Shown here piece after piece: positions 51,392 through 60,291 of a stretch of DNA of 64,000 nucleotides. The translations under genes and the position numbers were made by a program. The DNA is from Lewinellaceae bacterium SD302 (GTDB taxonomy: Bacteria > Bacteroidota > Bacteroidia > Chitinophagales > Saprospiraceae), in contig PDLQ01000012.1 of assembly GCA_002591745.1 (NCBI GenBank), positions 62,001-126,000 on the forward strand. The letters run 5' to 3'. Every line of letters starts with the position of its first letter. Position 1 is the stretch's first letter. The notes below the pieces were generated by a model. The model was not told the origin of the DNA. It searched no databases and was given only the letters and a program-made list of their open reading frames with translations.

Positions 51392-54300
51392 TTACCTAAG
51401 CAAACTAACCGCCCCGCTCATCCGTCGCTCTTCTCCGTTGATCAGCCTTACCCGAATGAGGTAAACGAAAACCCCGGGATCAAGTGGCTGACCGTTTTTG
51501 CCGGTCCCGTCCCATCCGGTTCTGAGACTACCTCCGTCAATATTCTCCGCAAAAACTTCTCCTCCCCAACGGTCATAAACTCTGAACTCCAGCAGTTCTG
51601 CGAAGCTTAAGTCCGGAAAAAAAGTGAACAGATCATTGATTCCATCCTGATTGGGAGAAAAAGCATTGGGAACGTAAAGATTGCCGGTCCCTTCCACGGC
51701 CACGAAGAGGCTGTCGGTAGCCGGGCAACTTCCCTCTTCCGTCAGTACCGTAATGGTGTAAAGCGTACTTTCCAGCGGAGTGACCATAGGATTGAGGCAA
51801 TCCGTACAACTCAGTCCGGTTTCCGGTGACCAACTGATCATTCCCGGTATTCCTCCCACCGTCTGCGCCGATATCCGATCGCTATCTCCCAGTCTGATCA
51901 CCCGATCGTTACCCGCCTCTACGAAAAGAGCCTCCGGAAAACTTACCATCACGGCATTGAGAGAACGGGCGTTACATCCGTTCGCATCCGTAACTTCCAA
52001 TTCATACTCACCTTCAGCTAAACCCAGAAAGGTTCCGCTAGCACTGGTGTCGGCAAATTCCCCATTGGTTATCCGGTACTGGTATGGCGGTAATCCGTTG
52101 CCGGCAGCTACCTGAATCCCTCCGGACAGGACAGGTTGTTCGGGCGTAGGGCAATCAACGAAGAGTGGCTCTCCGGTCACCGATAACTGAGGTTGTGTAA
52201 TGACCGTAAATAAGATCACTTCCTGGCAATTACCCCCGGGATTGGTAAGTCGTAGCTCGTAATCACCCGGCGGTAAACCGGCTACCGTATTTGTTGAACT
52301 GGCGATCAATACATTCTCTCCAGCCGCGAACCATTCAATAGCCCAACCGGCCAACTCTGGGGTGATTTCGAAATCAGCCACTGAGTTGCCGCTGCAAGGG
52401 CCTTCCAGAGTAACGTCCAGACTAATGTCTACGCTATTAGGATTAAATGGAACCTCATAGAAATAGGTTTGGCGGCAAATAGTGTCATTTCCCTGAACCG
52501 CAGAAACGTACAACGCGTAGTTACCGCTTTCCGTTACGATCAGTTCCGGTCCGTCCGCAGCTAGTGAAACGCCTTCGAAAAACCAGTCGAAGACCAGTTC
52601 ATCGGTACTTTGGGGAGTGACCGCCAGAACGCCACTTTCCTGGCTGCAGCTCAGGAGAGGAATCATTGCGTCTGCGATCAGGATATCAGCAGGGTCAAGA
52701 ACCACCTCGAACTCTCTGGTGTACGAACACTCACTGTCCGTTGCAAAAAGTGTCAGGGAATATTCACCAGCCAGAGAAATATCTACGCTATCCGCTATCG
52801 AGATGACATCTCCCGTAGCATCTTGCCAAAGGAAAGTGAACTCTCCATCGTCTATGGTCGGGGCAATCAGTTTAGCCGTTATGACCGGCTGATCGCAACT
52901 CAACATATTCGTGGAAACTGAAAAAGGAGGACCATCCACATTGATGATCAGTTGGTCGTTGAAGTTGTCTAAGCAGGCGGTCCCATCCACCCGAAACTCG
53001 ATGAATCCGGGTTGATCAATGATGAAGGTTGCGGTATCTCCCAGGCCGACGAAAGAGAAAAAATCATTCCCGAAAAGACTGGCATTGATTTGCCAATCTG
53101 TCTCGATATACGTGCTGATGGTATCTCCCAGGCAATAGACTTCTGGCTCGACAACCCAGTTATAAGTGGGCATTGCGTCATCAGTCACAACGATCGTCTC
53201 AATCGTCTGGGTACAAAAAGAGGTAATGGTCACGCTGTAATTACCCGGCTCATCCACTACCAAAAAAGGATCGGTGGAACCATCTTGCCACTGGAATGAC
53301 TCGATTAGCGTGGTAGACGTCACGGGGGTGATTGCGTTGAATCCGACATCACAGAAAAAAACCGAATCCTGAAAGGCATTGGTAACTAGTGGCCGAATCA
53401 GTTCTACCGGCCCCGCTACGCCACAACCTTCCGGCGTTACGATCCGGCAGGAGTAGAGACTGGCAAATTCATTATCCAGGGGCGGGTAATATTCCGTATC
53501 AGTGGCTCCGTTTATTGCAACTCCGTTACGGTACCATTGATAGCTTGCCTCCGGGAAAGTCTCGACCATCATCGTGGCATCGTCGTCACAAATATCGTCA
53601 CCAAATATACTAATGCCGCCTACGGTTATGGTGGAATTGAACGTATTGACAGTATTCAACAAAAGATCGTCCACGAAATAATAGTGCCGCAACAGGTTGA
53701 AATTAGGCGGAAAAAAGACTGGATCGCAGGTGCCGCCCACTGCCAGGGCCGCGTAACTTTGCGTTGGTACGAAGTTTACAATTACGTTTTCCCAACTCGG
53801 CACCTGACTTGCCGAAGCACTGAAAGTGGTGATCAATTCCCAACCGGAGGCACCCGCGTTCTCGGGGCATTGATTGCTGAAAAACGGGATATCGTCACAA
53901 TCCACTATGCCGTAAATCGCCAATTCCACGTTTTCCGGGGAGGAGACCAGGCTATCGATTCCGTTTCCGGTATCCGCACCGAAACCGAGTTGAAAATCAA
54001 GACGATACTGTACGCCCGGAATCGTCGGACCGTCGGGTAAGCAAGCGCCAAAATATTCCCGGTAGCCGGGCACCTCGTTGACCGCCGTAAAGAAACCGGC
54101 AACGGCCAATCCACTCGGGATTGGCTGCGGAATGCTGCCGGGCCAAAATGGAGCGTTTCCGTTGTAGGTCAATAAGTGCCAGGCGTCGGTCGTGGCATTG
54201 GAAGCCTGTTGCCAGCCGGCGATGCAGTTGGCTTGCCCGGGTCCGTCGGGAGCACCATTCGACTGGCTGGAAGCGCACTGAGGAGCGTTGGAAAATTCGT

Positions 54301-54487
54301 CAAAGGAAGGGTTGGGGAACAAACTTTCTACTTCGGATACGAAAGCACAGCTACAATCAATCGTATCATTAAGGTCAATCAGCCCATCGTTATCATCGTC
54401 CAGTCCGTTGTCACAAATTTCCTGAGCCGACAGAGGAATCAGGAGAAATCCGAAAAAACACAACAGCAAAACTTTAGATATCGGCAT
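51392..54487 (-). CDS. Giant secreted protein with T9SS type B (gliding-motility-associated) C-terminal domain, paralog 1
   Basis: 1031 aa from ATG 54487 (signal MPISKVLLLCFFGFLLIPLS). The N-terminus carries an acidic calcium-loop-like motif EICDNGLDDDNDGLIDLNDT. A conserved module of about 230 aa follows (PNPSFDEFSNAPQCASSQSN ... FFTAVNEVPGYREYFGACLP). Then come Ig-like/SprB-like beta repeats, including one copy of an ~85-aa unit ending in CRQTYFYEVPF. The C-terminus is the type B sorting domain LYVPNAFSPNQDGINDLFTF with FRVYDRWGGEVF. Such proteins are surface adhesins or gliding-related. No PorP/SprF-type partner gene is next to it. Confidence 0.85.
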   Translation of the reverse strand: MPISKVLLLCFFGFLLIPLSAQEICDNGLDDDNDGLIDLNDTIDCSCAFVSEVESLFPNPSFDEFSNAPQCASSQSNGAPDGPGQANCIAGWQQASNATTDAWHLLTYNGNAPFWPGSIPQPIPSGLAVAGFFTAVNEVPGYREYFGACLPDGPTIPGVQYRLDFQLGFGADTGNGIDSLVSSPENVELAIYGIVDCDDIPFFSNQCPENAGASGWELITTFSASASQVPSWENVIVNFVPTQSYAALAVGGTCDPVFFPPNFNLLRHYYFVDDLLLNTVNTFNSTITVGGISIFGDDICDDDATMMVETFPEASYQWYRNGVAINGATDTEYYPPLDNEFASLYSCRIVTPEGCGVAGPVELIRPLVTNAFQDSVFFCDVGFNAITPVTSTTLIESFQWQDGSTDPFLVVDEPGNYSVTITSFCTQTIETIVVTDDAMPTYNWVVEPEVYCLGDTISTYIETDWQINASLFGNDFFSFVGLGDTATFIIDQPGFIEFRVDGTACLDNFNDQLIINVDGPPFSVSTNMLSCDQPVITAKLIAPTIDDGEFTFLWQDATGDVISIADSVDISLAGEYSLTLFATDSECSYTREFEVVLDPADILIADAMIPLLSCSQESGVLAVTPQSTDELVFDWFFEGVSLAADGPELIVTESGNYALYVSAVQGNDTICRQTYFYEVPFNPNSVDISLDVTLEGPCSGNSVADFEITPELAGWAIEWFAAGENVLIASSTNTVAGLPPGDYELRLTNPGGNCQEVILFTVITQPQLSVTGEPLFVDCPTPEQPVLSGGIQVAAGNGLPPYQYRITNGEFADTSASGTFLGLAEGEYELEVTDANGCNARSLNAVMVSFPEALFVEAGNDRVIRLGDSDRISAQTVGGIPGMISWSPETGLSCTDCLNPMVTPLESTLYTITVLTEEGSCPATDSLFVAVEGTGNLYVPNAFSPNQDGINDLFTFFPDLSFAELLEFRVYDRWGGEVFAENIDGGSLRTGWDGTGKNGQPLDPGVFVYLIRVRLINGEERRMSGAVSLLR

Positions 54488-54551
54488 AATGGAGGGATTA
54501 AAGACCAAAATAAGTAGCCCGGTTCACAAGAGTAGCTTTCTCCAATCTTCT

Positions 54552-57500
54552 TTAACGTAATAAATTTACCGCGCCGGTTAGCTTTCGTTCTTCTCCATTG
54601 AGCAGCCGTACGCGCAACAGGTAAACGTAAACGCCCGAATCACAGGCTTTTCCGTTGACAGCATTGCCATTCCAGGCTGCGCGGGTCGATTGTTCGTTAT
54701 CAGCCACGAATACCTCACCACCCCACCGATTGTAGACCCGAAATTCAAGCAATTCAGCGTAACTCTGATCCGGAAAAAACCTGAAATCATCGTTTACACC
54801 ATCCAGGTTTGGTGAGAAGGCATTCGGTACGTACACCTGCCCGGTAGCATCTACCCCAACAAATACACTGTCGGTTGCGGGGCAGGCTCCCTGAGTGGAA
54901 ATGACCGTAACGGTGTACACATTGTTTTCAATCGGTGTTACGGTGGGATTCAGACAGTCCGTACAACTCAGACCAATTGCCGGTGACCAGATAATGGTAT
55001 CTACTTCGGGGCCCCCGGTCTGCGCACGCAAGGTGCCTGATTCACCGAGTTTAATAATTTGGTCAGTGCCGGCTTCAACGACCAACAGATCAGGAAAGCT
55101 GATCGTCAACGGGGAATCGATTACAGCCGCGCAGCCGCTATCGTCCTTGACTTCCAGTTGAAAATCGCCCTCCGGCAAGTCCAGAAAGATTCCAGTCGAA
55201 TTCGAATCCAATAGTCTTCCGTTATCGTTCAGCAGATAGAACTGATAAGGCGCCGTTCCATTTTCACCAATAGCATTCAAGCCACCGGATTGAACGGGCT
55301 GCTCCGGAGTCGGACATTCAAGATTAAGCACCTCGCCAGTTAACGTAAGCAATGCCACCTCCTCCAAATCAAAAGCCACCGTTTGTGAGCAAAGTCCGTC
55401 ATCACGATCCAATCTCAGCGAGTAACTCCCGGCCGACAAATCCGTCAGGCTATCGGTGGCGGTAGCAAATGGCAACAAACTATCATTTTCAAACCAGGCA
55501 GTTGCCCAGCCGTCCAGTGCTGTGGTCCGGATGAAATCAGCTCGGTAAGTGCCCGTACAATTGTCGTCGACCATCGTTTGTAAGTCAACCGGTACTTCCG
55601 TCTCTTCGAATGTTACGGTATAGGCGTATTCCTGACGGCAAAGCGTATCACCAGCGTCACCAAGGAGGAAAGCCGACAATTGATAATCGCCGCTTTCGCT
55701 GACGATCAACTGATCTACATTAATTGCCAATTGTTCTCCTGCGGATGACCAGATTAGATTAGTGGCCTCAGGATCGGACAACTCTACTGAAAGTTCTGCC
55801 TCTCGCGTCGAACAATCCAAAATCGGCACCTCCGCAGATGTCACCAGCAGGTCCGCTGGTGAAAAAAGGACCTCGTAACTATACTGCTGCCGGCATAAAG
55901 TGTCGCCCCCATTGCTGAGTGAAATGGCCTCCAGATTGTAAGTTCCATTTACGTTTACCACCAGATCCGGATCATTGGTGGGTAATACGCTTCCATCAAA
56001 AGACCATACAAGGGTGGTAACCTCTGGGTGAGTCAAGCTGACCGACAAAGTATCCTCCGGGCTTTCACAGCTAAGTTCAGGCACACTGGCACTCTCTACC
56101 AGTAATTCTGTGTCGTCAAAAGTTACCGTATAAGAATACTGCTGTATACAGAAAGTGTCCGTCGGGTCCATTGGGTTAATGACCAATACGGTGAGTCCGT
56201 ATTCTCCTGCTTCAGAGATAGTGATTGCAGCCGTATCCGTTGCCAACGTACTTTGCCCGAAGGTCCAGAAAGACTGAGTACTGGCCGGATCATCCAGGGT
56301 AACGGAGATAGTTTCAGGAGCGCCAGTGCAGCCAAGAGTAGGTACTTCAGCGGCAGTAACTAATAGGTCATTCGGGTCGATGCTGACGCTAAAATCAGTA
56401 GTAAAGGAGCAGTCGCTCCCATCACTAGGGAAAAGCGATAGGCTGTAATTCCCGACGATGTTCAAATAAACCGTATCGCTAACACCTATCAGGTTTCCGC
56501 TTTCATCTCGCCATTCAAAGTTATATAGATCAGGGTCAAAATCAATACCCGTCAAGGTGGCGGTAAATGGATCACCGCTACAATCCAACAAACCATCCTG
56601 CACCGCGACGTTGGGAGCAGAAGGGTCTAGAAAAACACTTTCATCTTCAAAAGTAAAGCAGCTGAACCCAAATTCGGAGAGTTGTAAAAAGATGGGTTCA
56701 TCGAGGATGAAAGTAGCCGTATCACCTATCTCAAGCAAATCACCCCCACCCGGTATCCCAAAAACGAATAGCTGCAATTGCCAATCACTAGACAAATAGG
56801 TAGTTATCGTATCGCCCTGGCAATAGATTTCCGGTTCGATCACCCATTCATAACTGGGTTCAGTCTCGTCAGTAACTACAATGGTTTCCACCGTTTCTTC
56901 ACAAAAGGAAGTAACGGTTACGGAGTAAATACCTGTCTCCGTCACAAACAGATTGGGTTCAGTGGAACCATCGTCCCATAGGTATGATTGTACCAGTCCT
57001 CCGTTTACGTTGGGGATTATTTCGACGAACCCATCACAGAAATACACTGAATCCTGAAACGCATTGGTCACTACGGGTCTGACCAGATCTACCGGCCCGG
57101 CAACCCCACAACCTTCATCAGAAGTGATTCGACAGGTATAAGTTCCGTTGAAGTTTTCGTCCAGAGGAGGGAAATACTCCAGTCCCGTCTCCCCTGCTAT
57201 GGCCACGCCATTGCGGTACCATTGGTAAGTGACGTCCACACCGTCAAAAGGTTGTACGAACATTCGGGCATCATCACTGCAAATATCATCTCCTTCTACA
57301 CTAATGCCGCCTACGGTAAGTGTATTCTCAAATTCTTCAACTGTATTCAGGATAATGTCATCGACGAAATAGTAATGGCGATAAAGGAAAAATTCCGGTG
57401 GAATCGTTACCGGGTCGCAAGTACCCCCGAAAGCCAGGGCGGCGTAATTTTCGTCGGTAGTAAAATCAACCATTACATCTTCCCAGCCAGGTACTGCAGC

Positions 57501-58178
57501 GGCCGTTACCGTAAAGGTGGTGATCAGTTCCCAACCGTTTGCACCGGCAACTTCGGGGCACTGGTTGCTGGCGAAGGGGATATCGTTACAATCAAGAATA
57601 CCGTAAATCGCTAATTCTATGGTTTCGGGTGAAAACACTATCTCATCAAAGCCGTTGGTCGTTTCATCTCCAAAGCCTAATTGAATGTTCAGGCGGTATT
57701 CCTCGCCTATTTCGGTGTTTCCTTCCGGTAAGCAGGCTCCGAAATACTCCCGGTAACCATCTACGGACTCCACGGCGGTAAAAAAGCCGGCCACGGCTAC
57801 GCCACTTGGTATCGGCTGGGGAATCGCCCCGGGCCAATTCGGCGGGTTGCCATTATAAGTAAGCAAGTGCCAGGCGTCGGTCGTGGCCTCGGAGGCCTGC
57901 TGCCAGCCGGCGATACAATTTGCCTGACCAGGGCCATCAGGGGCGCCGTTCGACTGGCTTGAAGCGCACTCCGGGTCATTAGAAAACTCATCGAAAGAAG
58001 GATTCGGAAACAGGCTTTCCACTACGGAAATGAAATCACAGGCACAATCGGTGGTATCATTGAGATCGATGAGTCCGTCGCCGTCGTCATCAAAACCATT
58101 GTCGCAGATCTCCTGGGCAGATAAGGTGAAGGCGGCAAATACGCAGAATAGAAATAAGGTAATCCTCAATGATAACAT
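54552..58178 (-). CDS. Giant secreted protein with T9SS type B C-terminal domain, paralog 2 with expanded repeats
   Basis: 1208 aa from ATG 58178 (signal MLSLRITLFLFCVFAAFTLS). It is colinear with the next gene over most of its length: the same EICDNGFDDDGDGLIDLNDT motif, the same NCIAGWQQAS.ATTDAWHLL module, and the same type B end (VYVPNAFSPNLDGVNDDFRF). It is longer because the ~85-aa beta unit, with the pattern LLV.SA.VP.L.C ... W.F ... GDTLCRQ.YSY.V.F, occurs about four times in tandem (about residues 610-930 of the frame) against once in the paralog. This points to tandem gene duplication followed by repeat gain or loss. Confidence 0.85.
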   Translation of the reverse strand: MLSLRITLFLFCVFAAFTLSAQEICDNGFDDDGDGLIDLNDTTDCACDFISVVESLFPNPSFDEFSNDPECASSQSNGAPDGPGQANCIAGWQQASEATTDAWHLLTYNGNPPNWPGAIPQPIPSGVAVAGFFTAVESVDGYREYFGACLPEGNTEIGEEYRLNIQLGFGDETTNGFDEIVFSPETIELAIYGILDCNDIPFASNQCPEVAGANGWELITTFTVTAAAVPGWEDVMVDFTTDENYAALAFGGTCDPVTIPPEFFLYRHYYFVDDIILNTVEEFENTLTVGGISVEGDDICSDDARMFVQPFDGVDVTYQWYRNGVAIAGETGLEYFPPLDENFNGTYTCRITSDEGCGVAGPVDLVRPVVTNAFQDSVYFCDGFVEIIPNVNGGLVQSYLWDDGSTEPNLFVTETGIYSVTVTSFCEETVETIVVTDETEPSYEWVIEPEIYCQGDTITTYLSSDWQLQLFVFGIPGGGDLLEIGDTATFILDEPIFLQLSEFGFSCFTFEDESVFLDPSAPNVAVQDGLLDCSGDPFTATLTGIDFDPDLYNFEWRDESGNLIGVSDTVYLNIVGNYSLSLFPSDGSDCSFTTDFSVSIDPNDLLVTAAEVPTLGCTGAPETISVTLDDPASTQSFWTFGQSTLATDTAAITISEAGEYGLTVLVINPMDPTDTFCIQQYSYTVTFDDTELLVESASVPELSCESPEDTLSVSLTHPEVTTLVWSFDGSVLPTNDPDLVVNVNGTYNLEAISLSNGGDTLCRQQYSYEVLFSPADLLVTSAEVPILDCSTREAELSVELSDPEATNLIWSSAGEQLAINVDQLIVSESGDYQLSAFLLGDAGDTLCRQEYAYTVTFEETEVPVDLQTMVDDNCTGTYRADFIRTTALDGWATAWFENDSLLPFATATDSLTDLSAGSYSLRLDRDDGLCSQTVAFDLEEVALLTLTGEVLNLECPTPEQPVQSGGLNAIGENGTAPYQFYLLNDNGRLLDSNSTGIFLDLPEGDFQLEVKDDSGCAAVIDSPLTISFPDLLVVEAGTDQIIKLGESGTLRAQTGGPEVDTIIWSPAIGLSCTDCLNPTVTPIENNVYTVTVISTQGACPATDSVFVGVDATGQVYVPNAFSPNLDGVNDDFRFFPDQSYAELLEFRVYNRWGGEVFVADNEQSTRAAWNGNAVNGKACDSGVYVYLLRVRLLNGEERKLTGAVNLLR

Positions 58179-58319
58179 GCGTGCTGGGTTGGGTAAACAA
58201 AACAAGCTAATAAAAATATCGCGCCGTGGTTTTGAATTTCTACGCATTTGTTGTCTTGCGGTCTTTTTAAGCCTGCGTCCTTAGCAGCCTAGGCGCTTAG
58301 GTGAGCACACTCAACCCAC

Positions 58320-58357
58320 TAAAAAAAGCCCCAACGGCTAAGTGCGGCTGGGGCTTT
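58320..58357 (-). terminator. Intrinsic terminator on the minus strand with no assigned gene
   Basis: On the minus strand AAAGCCCCA (58349-58357) pairs with TGGGGCTTT, followed by seven T. It lies between the divergent starts at 58178 and 58475, so no annotated minus-strand gene ends here. It may end a small RNA from the 58360-58470 region or attenuate the giant-protein gene. Confidence 0.65.
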
Positions 58358-58461
58358 GAAGAAGGTTCGCTCTGAAAATCAACTCGGATATACAACTACA
58401 AGACACCCCCTTTTTCCAATTCGTGGCCTGGGGAGAGAATTTTTTTAATCTTTTTTTGACC

Positions 58462-58469
58462 TAGCTTTG
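58462..58469 (+). promoter_or_regulatory. Candidate -7 box TAGCTTTG
   Basis: An exact TAnnTTTG match ending 5 bases before ATG 58475. It lies in a T-rich context, and a -33 box is only weakly matched. If used, the transcript would be almost leaderless. Confidence 0.35.
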
Positions 58470-58474
58470 CAATC

Positions 58475-58942
58475 ATGCTTGATCCGAAGATTTTCCTAAC
58501 CATTGGCATATTATTCTGCCTTAGATTTTTACCCGCTCAACCTCTGTTACAATTGCCCGAGGATTCTATCTCGGGTGTCTGGGTAGGCAGCCTTTACCAG
58601 CAGGAAGGTGGTATTGCCGACGAGTTCTATTTCTTACTCGAAATCAATCAGCAGGGCCTTTACGCCGAAGGTATCAGCCGGGTAGGACTGGAAGACATAC
58701 AAGCCGCCATTACTTTCGTAGCTACCCGTGAGCTAGCTGGTCACTGGGCCTTCACCGAGCGGGAGATCACCAGTAGTCGCGCTCCGGATAACCTGGAGTG
58801 GTGTTATAAGCAATATCACCTCAAGCTCAAATATGCCTCTGATGGCAGCATGATCTTGACGGGCCCCTGGTGGGGGCGATCCAAAAGCGGAGCCTGTATT
58901 CCCGGCACCATCATTCTGAAAAAAAGTAAGACCAGGGCCTAG
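58475..58942 (+). CDS. Small exported protein of unknown function
   Basis: 155 aa with a signal peptide (LTIGILFCLRFLPAQ). The mature part starts SISGVWVGSLYQQEGGIADE and continues with alternating strands to LTGPWWGRSKSGACIPGTII, reminiscent of small lipocalin-like beta proteins; two cysteines late in the chain could form a disulfide. No family is recognised. It converges on the HMG-CoA lyase gene with 7 bases between the stops. Confidence 0.65.
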   Translation: MLDPKIFLTIGILFCLRFLPAQPLLQLPEDSISGVWVGSLYQQEGGIADEFYFLLEINQQGLYAEGISRVGLEDIQAAITFVATRELAGHWAFTEREITSSRAPDNLEWCYKQYHLKLKYASDGSMILTGPWWGRSKSGACIPGTIILKKSKTRA

Positions 58943-58949
58943 GAGCTTC

Positions 58950-59798
58950 TTAGTGAGGAAACACGTCGGTCATCATTTTTCGGGCCTTGCCGAAGGCTTC
59001 ACGATCGATACCCAGGCTCTCCGCTCCGAAATAACCGACCAGGTTTTCGGTGGGCATATTGCCGGTGAGTTCATCACGAGCCATGGGACAACCTCCGTAG
59101 CCACCCAGGGCGCCGTCGAAACGACGGCAACCAGACAGTGAGGCGGCGGCAATCTTTTCTTCCCAGGTACTCGGTGTAGTGTGCAAGTGTGCCCCGATTT
59201 CCAATTCCGGATATTTGGGAATCAGGTTTGAGAAAAGGTAGTTGATGTTCTCCGGCGTACTTACTCCGATGGTGTCTGACAACTGAAAGATTCGGATACC
59301 CAAACTCTCGTGCAGTTCATTCACCCAACGCTCTACCACGTCCACGTTCCACGGATCGCCGTAAGGATTGCCGAACCCCATGCTGATGTAGATCACCATT
59401 TCCTTACCGCCCGCCTGCGTCATTTCCTGGATCGCGGCTACCCGTTCCACACTTTCAGCCAGGGTGGCATTTGTGTTCCTCAATTGAAAGGTTTCACTGA
59501 TACTGAACGGATAGCCCAGATAATCAATTTCCGGATGGCTTAGCGCCGCTTCGGCTCCGCGACGATTGGCTACGATGGCCAGCAGGCGGGTATCGGTATC
59601 GGAAAGATCCAGGCCGGCCAGCACTTCGGCCGTATCAGCCATTTGAGGAATCGCCTTGGGGCTCACGAAGCTTCCAAAGTCCAGAGTATCAAAACCACAG
59701 CGCAGAAGCTGTTGAATATATTCGGTCTTGGTGGCCGTGGGAATAAAATCGCGAATCCCCTGCATGGCATCGCGGGGGCAATCGATCAGCTTGATCAT
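58950..59798 (-). CDS. Hydroxymethylglutaryl-CoA lyase
   Basis: Cleaves HMG-CoA to acetoacetate and acetyl-CoA, the last step of leucine degradation. The TIM-barrel family pattern is present: IDCPRDAMQGIRDFIPTATK at the N-terminus (the usual PRDGLQ reads PRDAMQ), YISMGFGNPYGDPWN, LSDTIGVSTPENINYLF, GAHLHTTPSTWEEKI, and the catalytic Cys loop GALGGYGGCPMARDELTGN. The 282 aa length is normal. The A for G and M for L change in the first motif should be noted but also occurs in related Bacteroidota proteins as far as I recall. Confidence 0.88.
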   Translation of the reverse strand: MIKLIDCPRDAMQGIRDFIPTATKTEYIQQLLRCGFDTLDFGSFVSPKAIPQMADTAEVLAGLDLSDTDTRLLAIVANRRGAEAALSHPEIDYLGYPFSISETFQLRNTNATLAESVERVAAIQEMTQAGGKEMVIYISMGFGNPYGDPWNVDVVERWVNELHESLGIRIFQLSDTIGVSTPENINYLFSNLIPKYPELEIGAHLHTTPSTWEEKIAAASLSGCRRFDGALGGYGGCPMARDELTGNMPTENLVGYFGAESLGIDREAFGKARKMMTDVFPH

Positions 59799-59916
59799 AA
59801 GGTTGGTTGGTAGGGCAATTTGTAAAGGTGTAAGCTAACAAGAAAGTTGAATATTTGACCGACCAATGGCCCGGCGGCTTAGGCAAAAGCGTAAATTTGC
59901 GGCATAAAATTTACTC

Positions 59917-60138
59917 ATGCTGCGTCAATCCACCACCCTCACCGTCATCGGTTTCATCCTGGCATTCCTGGGCATTTTTTCCCTCTTCCTCAATATGGTG
60001 GGTGTAGACCTGATCATTTTACGCTGGCTCTATGATTTGGGCGGGCTCTTTTCAGCTCTGGTTCGCATTATCATGGTCATATTGGGTTTTGTGCTGATTT
60101 ACGTCGGCCGGGTAGATTGGGAGCGGGAGGAGGTATAG
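59917..60138 (+). CDS. Small membrane protein, unknown function
   Basis: 73 aa, two transmembrane helices (about 8-28 and 45-65) and a charged end (GRVDWEREEV). A TAAATTTG box (exact TAnnTTTG) lies 18-25 bases upstream of the start. No family is recognised; it is supported by coding pattern and length only. Confidence 0.55.
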   Translation: MLRQSTTLTVIGFILAFLGIFSLFLNMVGVDLIILRWLYDLGGLFSALVRIIMVILGFVLIYVGRVDWEREEV

Positions 60139-60149
60139 TATTTTGACTT

Positions 60150-60158
60150 CAAAGTAGC
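60150..60158 (-). repeat. Dispersed signal word GCTACTTTG (intergenic copy)
   Basis: Read as CAAAGTAGC on the plus strand, 12 bases after the stop of the small membrane protein gene. Confidence 0.8.
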
Positions 60159-60291
60159 AAAGTTGGTAGCTCTCGTCCCAACGCACGAGAAGGAACGACG
60201 AGGCGGCCTGAACTGTAACTTTGAAGAAAAAGACAATCGTCAGACCGAAATTTGAGCCGTCTTCGTCCGAAGTCATGCTTATCTTGTCCCC

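Noticed and set aside
51392-58178. CRISPR-like or short tandem DNA repeats in the giant genes
   Set aside because: The repetition is of ~85-residue protein units with diverged DNA, not regularly spaced identical repeats.
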